Source: Brevibacillus choshinensis (GTDB taxonomy: Bacteria > Bacillota > Bacilli > Brevibacillales > Brevibacillaceae). From it: a stretch of 38,258 nucleotides of DNA. The stretch spans positions 2,156,166 through 2,194,423 of the forward strand of contig NZ_LJJB01000007.1 in assembly GCF_001420695.1 (NCBI RefSeq), written 5' to 3'. Of this stretch, positions 22,006-30,238 are shown piece after piece. Below the pieces are notes generated by a model. That model ran no database searches and was not told where the DNA came from. It saw only the letters and a list, made by a program, of their open reading frames with translations. How positions within the stretch are numbered: the first letter of the stretch is position 1; the number at the start of each line of letters is the position of its first letter. The position numbers were made by a program, and so were the translations under genes.

Positions 22006-25000
22006 TTATTTGGACGTTACCGTCACCTTGACTTGAACCGTCTTGCCTGCATACGAGACTATGATGATTGCATTGGTGCGGGCCTTCGCCTCGGACACGA
22101 CCTGGATCAGGCCGTTATCGTCCACAGTGACCGTTTCCGGATCACTGGATTCGTAGCCGATTCCCTCCGCTTCGGTCACGTCTTCCATACTGCCATCAGC
22201 AAGGGTGGCGGTCACTTTCAATTGCCTTTCTTCCCCCTGAGCAAGTTTCAGGGAGTTTTCCTTTACTTTGACGGATTTGATCGAGGCCTCGCCGATCACG
22301 TAGGAAGCGGACATTTCGGCGGTAAAGACCACCTTGTCATCCTCGATGGCCAGCTCCTCCGCTTTCCCCTTCCCTGCCGTGACCGGAATCCACGATTTGC
22401 CCCGGTACATGTAAGCCTGAAGCTTTTCGCCAGCCTCGGTTGAGACAGGCAACCCGAGTCGGACACCCGCTTTCCCAAAACTGTTCAGTTCCTTGCCGTT
22501 TACCCGTACGTACAAGGCATACGTATCACCTGCATGGAGCACATTTTCCACTTTCTCTTCCGCTGGCAAAAGGGAGAGGCCGATCCGCTTTCCGCGATTC
22601 CGGTCCAGGAACACTGCGGGCACTTCCACCCAAGCCGTGGATGGGAGGATCATCCGTGCCGCCACATCATATTTCCGCAGAAGCTCGCCGAGTTTCTCGT
22701 CCAGGACGACCATCTGATCCGCCTTTTCTTTCTTCTTGCCGAGGGCCCTATTTGCTTCTTTTTCCTCGTCAACCTGGATAAACAGGGTCGGTTCAAAACC
22801 GATCCGGTCATTCCGCCCTTCGATTGCCTCCATGAAGCCTGCGAGCAAGTCCATGATCTCTTTGACCTCGTGATCATCCGCTTCGATCTCTGCTCCTCGC
22901 TCCACTCGCAGAGTTCCCGCTTTTTCCAGCAGCGCGTCGGCCACAGACCGCAGCCGCTTTGCCAGTTCGTCGGAAATGGACTTTCTGCCGAGAGGCTCCA
23001 GCGCGATTTGAGCCAAAGACGTCAATGTTCGGAATCCATGGCGGGCCAGTTCTACATCCTCGTCTCCGCCTGCCTCAAGCGTGGATTCGAACGCTCTCTC
23101 GAGGAATTCGCCGGTCAGTTGTGCCAACGTTTGTTCATGGACGGTTCCGCGTTCCGTCTGTTTTGCCACTGCAGCCAGCACAGTGGAGAGGGTATGCTGA
23201 ACCGTTTCCCACTTCTCTGCCGCTTCCACCTTCGCGGACCCGACCACTTTCTCCAGGCTATCCAGCACCCGTGTCACCTGCTGGATGATCTCTTCTTCCC
23301 CTGTGGCTGCCCGGATCAGGTCTGCCGCCTGCTCATTTTGCTCTCGCTGGCTGTCCGGGGTAGGATCGCCGGGCTCCGTCGTTGTTTTGGCCGGCACGCG
23401 GACCGTGATGGGACTGGTTGCGGCGACGGATTGGTCGGACTCTCTCTTCACCTCGAAGACAAGCTCCACATCCGTCTGGTTCACAGGCGGCGCAATGGTG
23501 CCATCCCGTGCAATTACCTGCGGCTGACTGGATGATTGGATCCGGATGGAAAAGCCTTCTGGAACTTCTGGCAGCGTAAGCTCGGTCGCATCGGCAGTCG
23601 GTTGCGAAACGGAGGTGATCTCTGCCGCAATATCCTGTGCTGTCGGTTCCTTTTCTCCGTGATCCGGCACATCGATTTGCACTAGGACAGGATCGTGGTC
23701 GCTCACCCGGCCCTCTTTTTCCGTAAAGCCGGCATTGATGTGGACGATGTCGATCTCGGTGTCATCTGCGAGGTGATTGCTGACCAGGATTTGGTCCAGC
23801 ACCTGAGAATTTCCCTGGTAGACATATGTGAATTGCTTGCCAGTTGGCAGTTCCTCCACCATATTCGTCAAAACACCATCCTTCAGTGACTGGATGGGAC
23901 GCGAGAAAGGAAAATCATTCAGGTCGCCCAGCACGACCACATTTGCCTTCGGATCGGAGGTGTGGATCTCTTTCACAAATCCGCCTAGCACATCGGCTAT
24001 TTTCATCCGTTGGGCCTCAGTCACCAGTTCGGGTGGCTGTTGTTTGCCGTACAGCCCACCGTCTCCCCCCTTGGAGTTGAAATGGTTGGCGATGACGATG
24101 ACCGGTTTACCCTGGAATTCAAATTCGGCTGCCAGCGGCTTGCGGCTGTTGTCGAACGCTTCATTCGTGGGATCGACCCTGCCCGGATTCAAGGACAGGT
24201 GGGCGACGCCATCCGTAGTTACAACTTGCACAGCTGTGACGGCATCCCCGGCAGAACCTTCCGCCAGTTCGACTCTTTGCGGATTGTAGAAGAAGCCGAC
24301 ACGGATATTTCCTCCCGGCTGACCGCCGTCCTGATTGTTTTGCGGAGCGATGTCCACGTACCGGTACTCGACCCCGCCTTCTGACTCCACAGCATCGATC
24401 AATGCCTGCGCCGACTCCCGCGCGTCGGTCTCCCCTAAGTCAGTCGGTCCGTTGTTGTCCTGCATTTCCACCACACCGATGATGTCCGGCTGTTTCAGGT
24501 TGTGGACGACGGTTTCCGCGATCCGCGCCACTTTTGCTGGATCGGTATTGGCGGAAAAGTTCTCGATATTGTAGGAGGCGATGGTCAACTCCTCATCCTT
24601 TTGCTCTATTTTCGTTACGGTAGGCTGATAATCGCTGACCGTGACTTCAAATGGCTCGGTATGGTACAGCTTGTAATTCGTAAAGCTGTAATCGATGATG
24701 CCCACGAGCGGCGCGGACAGTGTGTCTCCCACTTTGGGCTCGGACGTAATGGGAAGGAGTTTGTCCACAACGGTAATCCGCTCCGGGTGACTGTCATTTG
24801 CTTGCAGCAGCACGCCTCCCGCAGGAGTGCGCGGCTGATCGGGATGCGCCTTGTCATCGATGACTACAAATTCCACGCTGGCCGGATTCGTGAACGTCTT
24901 GGTCTCTCCCACGACGATCGGATTGTCGATCTGCACCAGCATGCCCTCTACACTCTCCCAGAAGTCGATGCCGTCTTCTTCGGGGTCGAATGCCGCCATG

Positions 25001-26895
25001 CTGTCGTTGTCAATCACGCCTTCCGGATACGCATAGCCGCCTTCTCCCAAGACCGCAGGCTGGGGAATCGGCTGCTGGTGCCTGACAACCGTGTAAGCGC
25101 TGGCGTCGATCTGGGTCTGGGTCAAGTCGGTAGCAGCCCTGCTGGAGCTGACGTACTCCTTGACAACACCGTTTACCGCCACCAGATCGCCCGGGGAAAC
25201 TGTTGCTTTCGGTTCGAACACGTAGATGCCTTCGGACGTGCGCAGATCGCTGTCAGGCTGGGGATCCTGCATGTAAAAGCCTTGCACGCTGCTGCCGCTT
25301 TTGACAACCGTGGTAACAATGCCTTCCACGCCATTCACCGCCTGGTTGCTGTACACAGATGTGTGGGTAGAGCCCTGGATGTCATGAATGCGAACGACAT
25401 CTTTTTGAATGGTGTAGTTGTAGCTGGCAACGTCACTGTCGGTGTACCCGTCCTTCACGGCAAACGCTTTGATGGTCATGGCCGCATCTACTTGGATCGG
25501 TCCAGTGTACGTTTGGCTTTCTCTCGTAGGATGGGAGCCGTCAGTCGTATAATAAATGATTGCGTCTGCCAATGCCGTGCTGAGCGCAACCTTGGTCCCT
25601 GCCGCCACCATAGGTCCCGCAGGAGTGGCAGTAACCACAGGCACCTTGCTCGCATCCGTTACCAGATCAGCTGCTGTACGAGGAACCAGCTTGAAGACGT
25701 TAAAGTCGTAGGTGACCACACCTGTGACCCTCTCGTAGGTCGTCCCGATCGCCAAAGGCAAGGATGCACCTGGCCGAGAAACAAATGCCCCGCTCTCATC
25801 CCTCAGCGTATAGTTGCCATTTTCATTTTTTTCTACGGTGACATTCTGGAGGGTGACCAGCTCCGCTTCCACATTTTCGCCTTTGTCTGCCGAGAAGTCA
25901 GCCGATGTGACCAATTGCGGTGCCGGAACGCCCGCTTGCTGCTGGAGCACGGTGACGTCACTGGCGTTCGCCTCCAGCTGGGCGAGACCAAAGTATTGGT
26001 TGATTTTACCCGCGGCTCGGATTTTGTCGCCGATGCCAACCTTGCTGGCTAAATCCGCCGCCCGCAGCACGATTCCTGCCGTTTCGTCCTGCATGTACAC
26101 ATTATTTTGACCGCCAGCCTCAAAGATGGCCGTTATGGTACCTTCCACGGCAACGACAGTCCCATTGGCCGCTATCCTTGCTTCGGAAACCGGGATGGGT
26201 GTCACATCGCCGGGAGGCTCCTCTGTCCCGAGTGCATTGCTCGGGCCAGGATCAGCCGCGAGAAAGTCCGCTCCGTTGTTGTCCGTGTCCCAGCCGTTTC
26301 CTTTTCCCGGGACAATGCCGCTTTCGTTGCTTTTACGAGAAACGCCCACAGTTGCCGAAGGAGCTGCCGCGGGCGCGCCTCCTTCCGCGGCATTGACAGT
26401 CGTGCCGTATCCGACAAAATCGACCACACCGGTTTGTCCCGCCGGATTGGCGCTGGTTAGAGCAGTAGCGTGGCTCACCAATGCCACCTTGCCCGCGGAT
26501 GCTCCCATCGCGATGCTTCCCTGTGCGTCGGGGACAGGCAGACTCTGTGAGCCTCCCGCGCCTGCCACTTCCTGAATCAGATAGTATCCATTCGGGGGGA
26601 TGCCTCCCGAGAGCTCTGTCTTTTGCCAGGTGGAACCTGCAGCAGAAGCGTACTGGACCGTCCAGCCGGAGAGCGAAACAGCTTGTCCCGTCGGATTGTA
26701 CAGTTCAATAAAGTCATTTTTGTAGAAAGCCCCGCTGTTTCCCCCGCCTCCGTAAACTTCGCTGATGACCACATGATCGGCGACATTCGCCTTTGCCTGC
26801 GGAAGCCAACCTGCCGGAGTGATTGCTCCGATCATTACGGTGACCGTCAGCCCCAGCGTTCGGAAGCGACTGTAGTTGCTCCTCTGTTTCACCAT
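22006..26895 (-). CDS. secreted multidomain endonuclease/exonuclease/phosphatase-family nuclease
   Basis: 1629 residues. Signal peptide about 1-36, ending QAKA. A lamin-tail domain (VVISEVYGGGGNSGAFYKND) follows at about 40-170. OB-like/DUF6359 sequence (GTITAIFEAGGQNNVYMQDE) lies about 240-410. A chitobiase-type beta-sandwich (IYYTTDGSHPT) is about 425-495. A second NucH/ExeM-type OB segment (GIVTTVVKSGSSVQGFYMQD) leads to the EEP catalytic domain at about 765-1075, with SYNIENF, VVEMQDN, NHFNSKGG, LGDLNDFPF and SDHDP. A helical alpha-rich region and a bacterial Ig-like domain (about 1545-1629) complete it. It should degrade extracellular DNA, for phosphate, nutrient or biofilm purposes. GAGGAG lies upstream of the ATG, and a PhoP-box-like repeat precedes the promoter. 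Confidence 0.88.
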   Translation of the reverse strand: MVKQRSNYSRFRTLGLTVTVMIGAITPAGWLPQAKANVADHVVISEVYGGGGNSGAFYKNDFIELYNPTGQAVSLSGWTVQYASAAGSTWQKTELSGGIPPNGYYLIQEVAGAGGSQSLPVPDAQGSIAMGASAGKVALVSHATALTSANPAGQTGVVDFVGYGTTVNAAEGGAPAAAPSATVGVSRKSNESGIVPGKGNGWDTDNNGADFLAADPGPSNALGTEEPPGDVTPIPVSEARIAANGTVVAVEGTITAIFEAGGQNNVYMQDETAGIVLRAADLASKVGIGDKIRAAGKINQYFGLAQLEANASDVTVLQQQAGVPAPQLVTSADFSADKGENVEAELVTLQNVTVEKNENGNYTLRDESGAFVSRPGASLPLAIGTTYERVTGVVTYDFNVFKLVPRTAADLVTDASKVPVVTATPAGPMVAAGTKVALSTALADAIIYYTTDGSHPTRESQTYTGPIQVDAAMTIKAFAVKDGYTDSDVASYNYTIQKDVVRIHDIQGSTHTSVYSNQAVNGVEGIVTTVVKSGSSVQGFYMQDPQPDSDLRTSEGIYVFEPKATVSPGDLVAVNGVVKEYVSSSRAATDLTQTQIDASAYTVVRHQQPIPQPAVLGEGGYAYPEGVIDNDSMAAFDPEEDGIDFWESVEGMLVQIDNPIVVGETKTFTNPASVEFVVIDDKAHPDQPRTPAGGVLLQANDSHPERITVVDKLLPITSEPKVGDTLSAPLVGIIDYSFTNYKLYHTEPFEVTVSDYQPTVTKIEQKDEELTIASYNIENFSANTDPAKVARIAETVVHNLKQPDIIGVVEMQDNNGPTDLGETDARESAQALIDAVESEGGVEYRYVDIAPQNNQDGGQPGGNIRVGFFYNPQRVELAEGSAGDAVTAVQVVTTDGVAHLSLNPGRVDPTNEAFDNSRKPLAAEFEFQGKPVIVIANHFNSKGGDGGLYGKQQPPELVTEAQRMKIADVLGGFVKEIHTSDPKANVVVLGDLNDFPFSRPIQSLKDGVLTNMVEELPTGKQFTYVYQGNSQVLDQILVSNHLADDTEIDIVHINAGFTEKEGRVSDHDPVLVQIDVPDHGEKEPTAQDIAAEITSVSQPTADATELTLPEVPEGFSIRIQSSSQPQVIARDGTIAPPVNQTDVELVFEVKRESDQSVAATSPITVRVPAKTTTEPGDPTPDSQREQNEQAADLIRAATGEEEIIQQVTRVLDSLEKVVGSAKVEAAEKWETVQHTLSTVLAAVAKQTERGTVHEQTLAQLTGEFLERAFESTLEAGGDEDVELARHGFRTLTSLAQIALEPLGRKSISDELAKRLRSVADALLEKAGTLRVERGAEIEADDHEVKEIMDLLAGFMEAIEGRNDRIGFEPTLFIQVDEEKEANRALGKKKEKADQMVVLDEKLGELLRKYDVAARMILPSTAWVEVPAVFLDRNRGKRIGLSLLPAEEKVENVLHAGDTYALYVRVNGKELNSFGKAGVRLGLPVSTEAGEKLQAYMYRGKSWIPVTAGKGKAEELAIEDDKVVFTAEMSASYVIGEASIKSVKVKENSLKLAQGEERQLKVTATLADGSMEDVTEAEGIGYESSDPETVTVDDNGLIQVVSEAKARTNAIIIVSYAGKTVQVKVTVTSK

Positions 26896-26941
26896 TTTCG
26901 TTCTGCTCCTCCTCTATCTCGATTTGAATCTGTTTCCTCCA

Positions 26942-26984
26942 ATCGTAAACAAGCTGTCTAAATTTTACGTAAATAAAATGTAAA
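26942..26984 (-). promoter_or_regulatory. PhoP-box-like repeat and -10 of the nuclease gene
   Basis: On the minus strand TTTACA, TTTACG and TTTAGA start at 26984, 26973 and 26962, an exact 11-base period. A -10 like TACGAT lies at 26947-26942. TT(A/T)ACA hexamers with 11-base period just upstream of the -10 are the form of PhoP sites in Bacillus. This suggests induction by phosphate limitation. Confidence 0.5.
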
Positions 26985-27016
26985 GAATACAGCATTATTT
27001 CCAATATCTACAAAAA

Positions 27017-27048
27017 ACCACCGAAAGGCATAGGCCCTCTCGGCGGTT
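27017..27048. terminator. bidirectional hairpin
   Basis: AACCACCGA (27017-27025) pairs with TCGGCGGTT (27040-27048). On the minus strand TTTTTTG follows; on the plus strand TTTGTAGGTCTTTTTT follows. It lies upstream of the nuclease promoter and should shield it from transcription from the right. Confidence 0.6.
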
Positions 27049-27139
27049 TGTAGGTCTTTTTTCATTCTGTTAGGCTAATGATACAGGGCTCTCTATTGGG
27101 AAGAAACCAATCATCAATAAAAAGAAAGGGGCTTATTAT

Positions 27140-27229
27140 TTGGACCCTTTTAATTTAAGTAACACTGTACTCTCCACATGCCCCGTATGCGGGTCAATGC
27201 GGCTGTATGTTCTAATCTGTTATAACTAG
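27140..27229 (+). CDS. very short CxxC-containing frame, possible gene start remnant
   Basis: 29 codons from TTG 27140, with AAAGGGG about 10 bases upstream: DPFNLSNTVLS, then TCPVCGSMRLYVLICYN. A CPVCG pair suggests half of a zinc site. It ends at TAG 27227-27229, and nothing further in frame matches. It may be the 5' end of a truncated gene or chance. Confidence 0.25.
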   Translation: MDPFNLSNTVLSTCPVCGSMRLYVLICYN

Positions 27230-27445
27230 CTGAGCCCTTGATTTCACTAGGTTTCCTTGTTGTCGCATCTTTCGAATATGGCGATTCAGGATAATTGGTG
27301 TTGAAATTTATCACCAGTTTAACACCAATTCATCATCAATTTTCATCTTGTTTGCCCAAAGAATTCAGCCCATCCGATCAAAAAAATCTGATGAAAATGA
27401 TGTCCTTGGCTGCAGCTGGTTTAGTCTACTTTTCAACTAATTGTT

Positions 27446-27593
27446 CAGTGATAATAACTTTTAGACCCGCCCCCCCATATGGTATAAGGAGTCCCGGTCT
27501 TCTTAGTCACCAGGTATTTAAAAATTGGTTTTAGACTATACCTCAGAATGAAGCTATTCACGGATCTAAACTGAATAATAAAGTTGTAGACTG
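27446..27593. repeat. AATAAAGTnnTAGACTG motif copies, third locus
   Basis: Copies at 27446-27467 (CAGTGATAATAACTTTTAGACC, one mismatch in AATAAAGT) and 27571-27593 (ctgaATAATAAAGTTGTAGACTG in plus sense). The second runs directly into GCC and the tail of hairpin-repeat copy G. Nothing else is recognisable in 27230-27600: there is no gene and no clear promoter. Confidence 0.65.
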
Positions 27594-27603
27594 CCTCATT
27601 AAA

Positions 27604-27622
27604 CTATCGAACCCGTTAGTTC
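27604..27622 (-). repeat. hairpin intergenic repeat, copy G (tail with motif-type arm)
   Basis: Tail CTATCGAACCCGTTAGTTC. In place of the usual stem the sequence just left of it is GTAGACTGCC, the second motif. The 152-residue gene at 27639 ends 17 bases away on the minus strand. Confidence 0.65.
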
Positions 27623-27638
27623 AGCTATTTTGAGAAAA

Positions 27639-28097
27639 CTAACTTTTATTTCGTAGCTTACTGTATTGATCGATTGTAGCAGCAACGTTAGAGACATTAT
27701 CCAAATCAATTATCTTACGAAGTTTGATGTCCCAGCATTTTAAGTTCAAAGAATCACATAAAACTTGGCATATACGTAAAGCTTCAATTACATTTCCCTC
27801 ATCTCGATATATTTTAGTTCTTATGGAAATGTCATCAGCTTCTTCCGAAATACTCCCTGAGTTAAGCTCAATTTCAACCTTGTATTTGCCATCAAAATAT
27901 AGAAAATAACATTCATCGTCAAAAGTTTTCCAGGATTTCGAAGTAGGGTCATTCTTTATATGCGGTGACATTTGGAGTACTTCTACGGCATGATGAAAAT
28001 TATATTTATTATCCCCTACAAACTCTATACCATCTTCCGAGATACTTGGAATGTTTCCCGTTGGAAACAGAATAAATTGATATTCACCCATTGCCAT
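27639..28097 (-). CDS. unknown 152-residue protein
   Basis: Starts at the ATG 28095-28097 preceded by GAGGTGA, 12 codons inside the longest frame, which would otherwise overlap the upstream gene. Peptide MAMGEYQFILFPTGN, then YNFHHAVEVLQMSPH, SKSWKTFDDECYFLYFDG, and a tetratricopeptide-like helical part (NVIEALRICQVLCDSLNL). No family recognised; soluble. It is followed by repeat copy G and preceded by the membrane-protein gene with a 5-base gap, so the two probably form one unit. Confidence 0.65.
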   Translation of the reverse strand: MAMGEYQFILFPTGNIPSISEDGIEFVGDNKYNFHHAVEVLQMSPHIKNDPTSKSWKTFDDECYFLYFDGKYKVEIELNSGSISEEADDISIRTKIYRDEGNVIEALRICQVLCDSLNLKCWDIKLRKIIDLDNVSNVAATIDQYSKLRNKS

Positions 28098-28102
28098 AAT
28101 TG

Positions 28103-28426
28103 TCACCTCAAGAGAAGAAAGTTTGCTAGCCATATACCAGTTGCCAAACTCCCTAAAGCCCCTGGAATGATTAAGTACCAGTCAAAATATTTGATGAAAT
28201 AATGAGCTGCATAAATAAGTTCACGATCTTTAAAATAGAGTGTAAAAAGTGTTAAGACGAAATTACCTAACACTCCTGTAAAATACATAATCACAAAGAG
28301 AACATGGAAGATTACCCACCATTTTTTCCGTTTTGCGTCTAATCTGATAGCCCTCAATTTGCCAACCGAGATTACTGATCCCGCAATCAGTAAAACCAAT
28401 AATAATGTCCACAAAAAAGCACTCAT
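28103..28426 (-). CDS. four-helix membrane protein, DUF2269-like
   Basis: About 107 residues. Helices near 2-22, 36-58, 72-88 and 88-105. The AFLWTLLLVLLIAGSVISVGK and FHVLFVIMYFTGVLGNF segments resemble small DUF2269-type proteins, but the match is loose. Start set at the ATG with GAGGGG 10 bases upstream. Two symmetric sequences lie 30-90 bases upstream, probable operators. With the 152-residue gene it forms a two-gene unit between repeat copies G and L. Confidence 0.55.
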   Translation of the reverse strand: MSAFLWTLLLVLLIAGSVISVGKLRAIRLDAKRKKWWVIFHVLFVIMYFTGVLGNFVLTLFTLYFKDRELIYAAHYFIKYFDWYLIIPGALGSLATGIWLANFLLLR

Positions 28427-28456
28427 GAAAATCTGACCCCTCACCCATAAATTTTT

Positions 28457-28516
28457 AACTTGCAACGGTTTGCAAGTTTCATATTACAGGTCGATTACTG
28501 ACAACTGTTGTCAGTA
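28457..28516. promoter_or_regulatory. two symmetric operator-like sequences
   Basis: First, AACTTGCAA (28457-28465) and TTGCAAGTT (28470-28478), a perfect 9-base inverted repeat with 4-base spacer. Second, TACTGACAAC (28496-28505) and GTTGTCAGTA (28507-28516), a perfect 10-base inverted repeat around one base, of the form bound by TetR-type dimers. Both lie upstream of the membrane-protein gene. No regulator gene lies in this unit. Confidence 0.6.
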
Positions 28517-28588
28517 GTAAAAACATTGATACTATAAATGAAAAAATCCTCAAATATGTTCAAATTAATTTTAATTTATTGCGCTAAA

Positions 28589-28660
28589 CTGCCCGATAGC
28601 TGAGTGGAGCCCACAGAACCACAGAATCGAAAACGGCAATGGATTGGGTCCATCGCCGTG
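28589..28660 (-). repeat. hairpin intergenic repeat, copy L (different stem)
   Basis: Keeps the left boundary CTGCCCGATAGCTGAG. The stem is ACGGCAATGGA (28633-28643)/TCCATCGCCGT (28649-28659), one mismatch, unlike the others in length and sequence. Followed by TTTTCG on the minus strand. The tail (CGAACCCGTTAG) is not found on the right side, only GATAAACAC. Confidence 0.55.
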
Positions 28661-28702
28661 CTATCACTCCCCCTTTTGATAAACACTAAAAATGAATTCA
28701 AA

Positions 28703-29302
28703 TTAACTCCAAACAACACCTCGCCTCTCGTATTCCATTCTATATTCAACCGCAGCTGCAATTTTGGCGCTTGCGAACCTTTCCGTGATCCAAAGTCCCA
28801 AATCAAGTCCTGAAGTGACTCCTCTTGCAGTGATAATATTCCCTTGATCAACAATTCTGTAACGAAGAAGCTCTGCCCCGTATTCAATGATTTCATTCTG
28901 CGCCAAATAGTGCATCGTCGCCTTTCGACCATTCAATATACCTGAGGCAGCTAGTAGCATACCTCCTGTACAAACTCCCGCAACGATCGTTCCTTCGTTG
29001 TGCATCTCTCTAATCATTTCGGTCAGGGTTCCAAGCTCTGCTTGCTTTCGTGCCCCATGTGCAGCTTTATGATTCCAGCCACCACCAGGTACAATTAACA
29101 GATCTGGACGATTATCCATTCGTAAAAAATCATTTAGTTTAACCGTAACTCCAAACGAAGTAGAAACTTCTTGTTTTGGTTCACTTGATATTAGTTCAAC
29201 CGTAAATGGAGCCCCTTCTTCTATCGCTCTTTTGAGTACCTCAAAAGGTGCGAAAGAGACAAGCTCTCCGAAGCCGTCAAACAATACAATTTGTATTTTC
29301 AT
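28703..29302 (-). CDS. DJ-1/PfpI-family protein (class I glutamine amidotransferase-like)
   Basis: About 199 residues. The nucleophile elbow AGVCTGGMLLA carries the cysteine near residue 110. LLIVPGGGWNH, FDGFGELVSFAPFEVL and TARGVTSGLDLG are typical of the isocyanide-hydratase/transcriptional-regulator branch of DJ-1/PfpI. Activity might be hydratase, glyoxalase or chaperone type and cannot be decided. Start taken at MKIQIVLFDGF, the usual N-terminus, 6 codons inside the longest frame; ribosome binding site weak. Between repeat copies L and H. Confidence 0.85.
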   Translation of the reverse strand: MKIQIVLFDGFGELVSFAPFEVLKRAIEEGAPFTVELISSEPKQEVSTSFGVTVKLNDFLRMDNRPDLLIVPGGGWNHKAAHGARKQAELGTLTEMIREMHNEGTIVAGVCTGGMLLAASGILNGRKATMHYLAQNEIIEYGAELLRYRIVDQGNIITARGVTSGLDLGLWITERFASAKIAAAVEYRMEYERRGVVWS

Positions 29303-29344
29303 TTTTAGAACACCGTCCATGTACTGAAAGAATTTTGTACTCTT

Positions 29345-29427
29345 CTGCCCGTTAGCCTAGAAAAGGCAGCCGGTTATTAAACCTGCCTTAATGTTTGGAT
29401 TGTTGGGTTATCGAACCCGTTAGCTCA
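29345..29427 (-). repeat. hairpin intergenic repeat, copy H
   Basis: Left boundary CTGCCCGTTAGCCTAG (29345). Imperfect stem AAGGCAGCCGGTTATT with AACCTGCCTT. Tail TTATCGAACCCGTTAGCTCA to 29427. The GNAT gene's stop lies at 29432, 5 bases on. The DJ-1 start is only about 40 bases beyond the other end. Confidence 0.75.
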
Positions 29428-29431
29428 GTAA

Positions 29432-30004
29432 TCAATGAAATTCATAACCTTTTGCTATTGAAAAGATATGGGCATCAGTTAGTTCTCCTGAGTCATTTAG
29501 GTTAACATTGCGTAAAGTACCCTCCAACGTAAAACCTGCCTTCTTAGCTACAGCTATACTTGCGTTATTCCGGGTATCACAGCGAATATCAAGACGGTTA
29601 GCTTCCAGCTCAGAAATGGCAAAGGCAACGATACCTTTTACTGCCTCTGTCATTAGACCGTCACCAGTACGCGATGTGCGTAGCCAATATCCAATTTCAA
29701 ATTTGCGTACATACCAATCAAAGCGATGGAGCCCACTACTACCCACAAATTGCCCTGTATTCTTTTCAAATACATGTAGTACTAAGTCTGAGCGCTCTAG
29801 AAAATTGAGCCGGGCCTTACGTACGTAGGCTTCCGAATCGTCAATGGATGGGAGGTTTTTTACAAACGGAAGCCAGGGGAGCATCTCATTTACACTCTCA
29901 TGTATGGCTTCATTTACATATTGACCATCACCCCATTGCGGTGCTCTAATCAGTAATCGCTGAGTTTCGAAATGTTCCGGAAAAGAGAGTAGTAATGGAT
30001 TCAT
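29432..30004 (-). CDS. GNAT acetyltransferase, RimJ/RimL type
   Basis: About 190 residues. FETQRLLIRAPQWGDGQYV, FVGSSGLHRFDWYV, FEIGYWLRTSRTGDGLMTEA and NNASIAVAKKAGF are standard landmarks of ribosomal-protein-alanine or small-molecule acetyltransferases. The ATG was chosen because AGAAGGAGG lies 6 bases upstream. It is distinct from the plus-strand GNAT at 16331. It is bounded by repeat copies I and H, in the gene-repeat order of this region. Confidence 0.88.
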   Translation of the reverse strand: MNPLLLSFPEHFETQRLLIRAPQWGDGQYVNEAIHESVNEMLPWLPFVKNLPSIDDSEAYVRKARLNFLERSDLVLHVFEKNTGQFVGSSGLHRFDWYVRKFEIGYWLRTSRTGDGLMTEAVKGIVAFAISELEANRLDIRCDTRNNASIAVAKKAGFTLEGTLRNVNLNDSGELTDAHIFSIAKGYEFH

Positions 30005-30080
30005 ATTAGTCCTCCTTCTATCGGAATGAGTTTCCAATAATAGTAACCGCTTGACCGCTCATTGACAATTGAAAGCAACA

Positions 30081-30163
30081 CTGCCCTTTAGCTTAACGAG
30101 GCTGCTGAATGATCGCCAGTAGCCTCTGATACTTTTGTTATGCTATCGAACCCGTTAGCTTAA
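30081..30163 (-). repeat. hairpin intergenic repeat, copy I
   Basis: Stem GAGGCTGCTG/CAGTAGCCTC (30098-30126, one mismatch). Left boundary CTGCCCTTTAGCTTAACG, right tail CTATCGAACCCGTTAGCTTAA to 30163. Direct repeats at the ends are nearly perfect here. No minus-strand gene precedes it: the divergent DUF92 gene starts about 75 bases to the right, so the gene formerly ahead of it is lost. Confidence 0.8.
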
Positions 30164-30238
30164 TTATTACCTTTTCATTTTCGAAGGCTTGCTTACGTTA
30201 AGGTATAATATAGTTCAAAGTAAAGGGGGCGGAAAGTA

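Noticed and set aside
22534-23535. 333-codon plus-strand frame
   Set aside because: Antisense shadow of the nuclease C-terminal part; Cys- and His-rich without any domain.
24502-26052. 516-codon plus-strand frame
   Set aside because: Lies antisense within the nuclease gene, whose domains are unmistakable; composition of a reversed frame.
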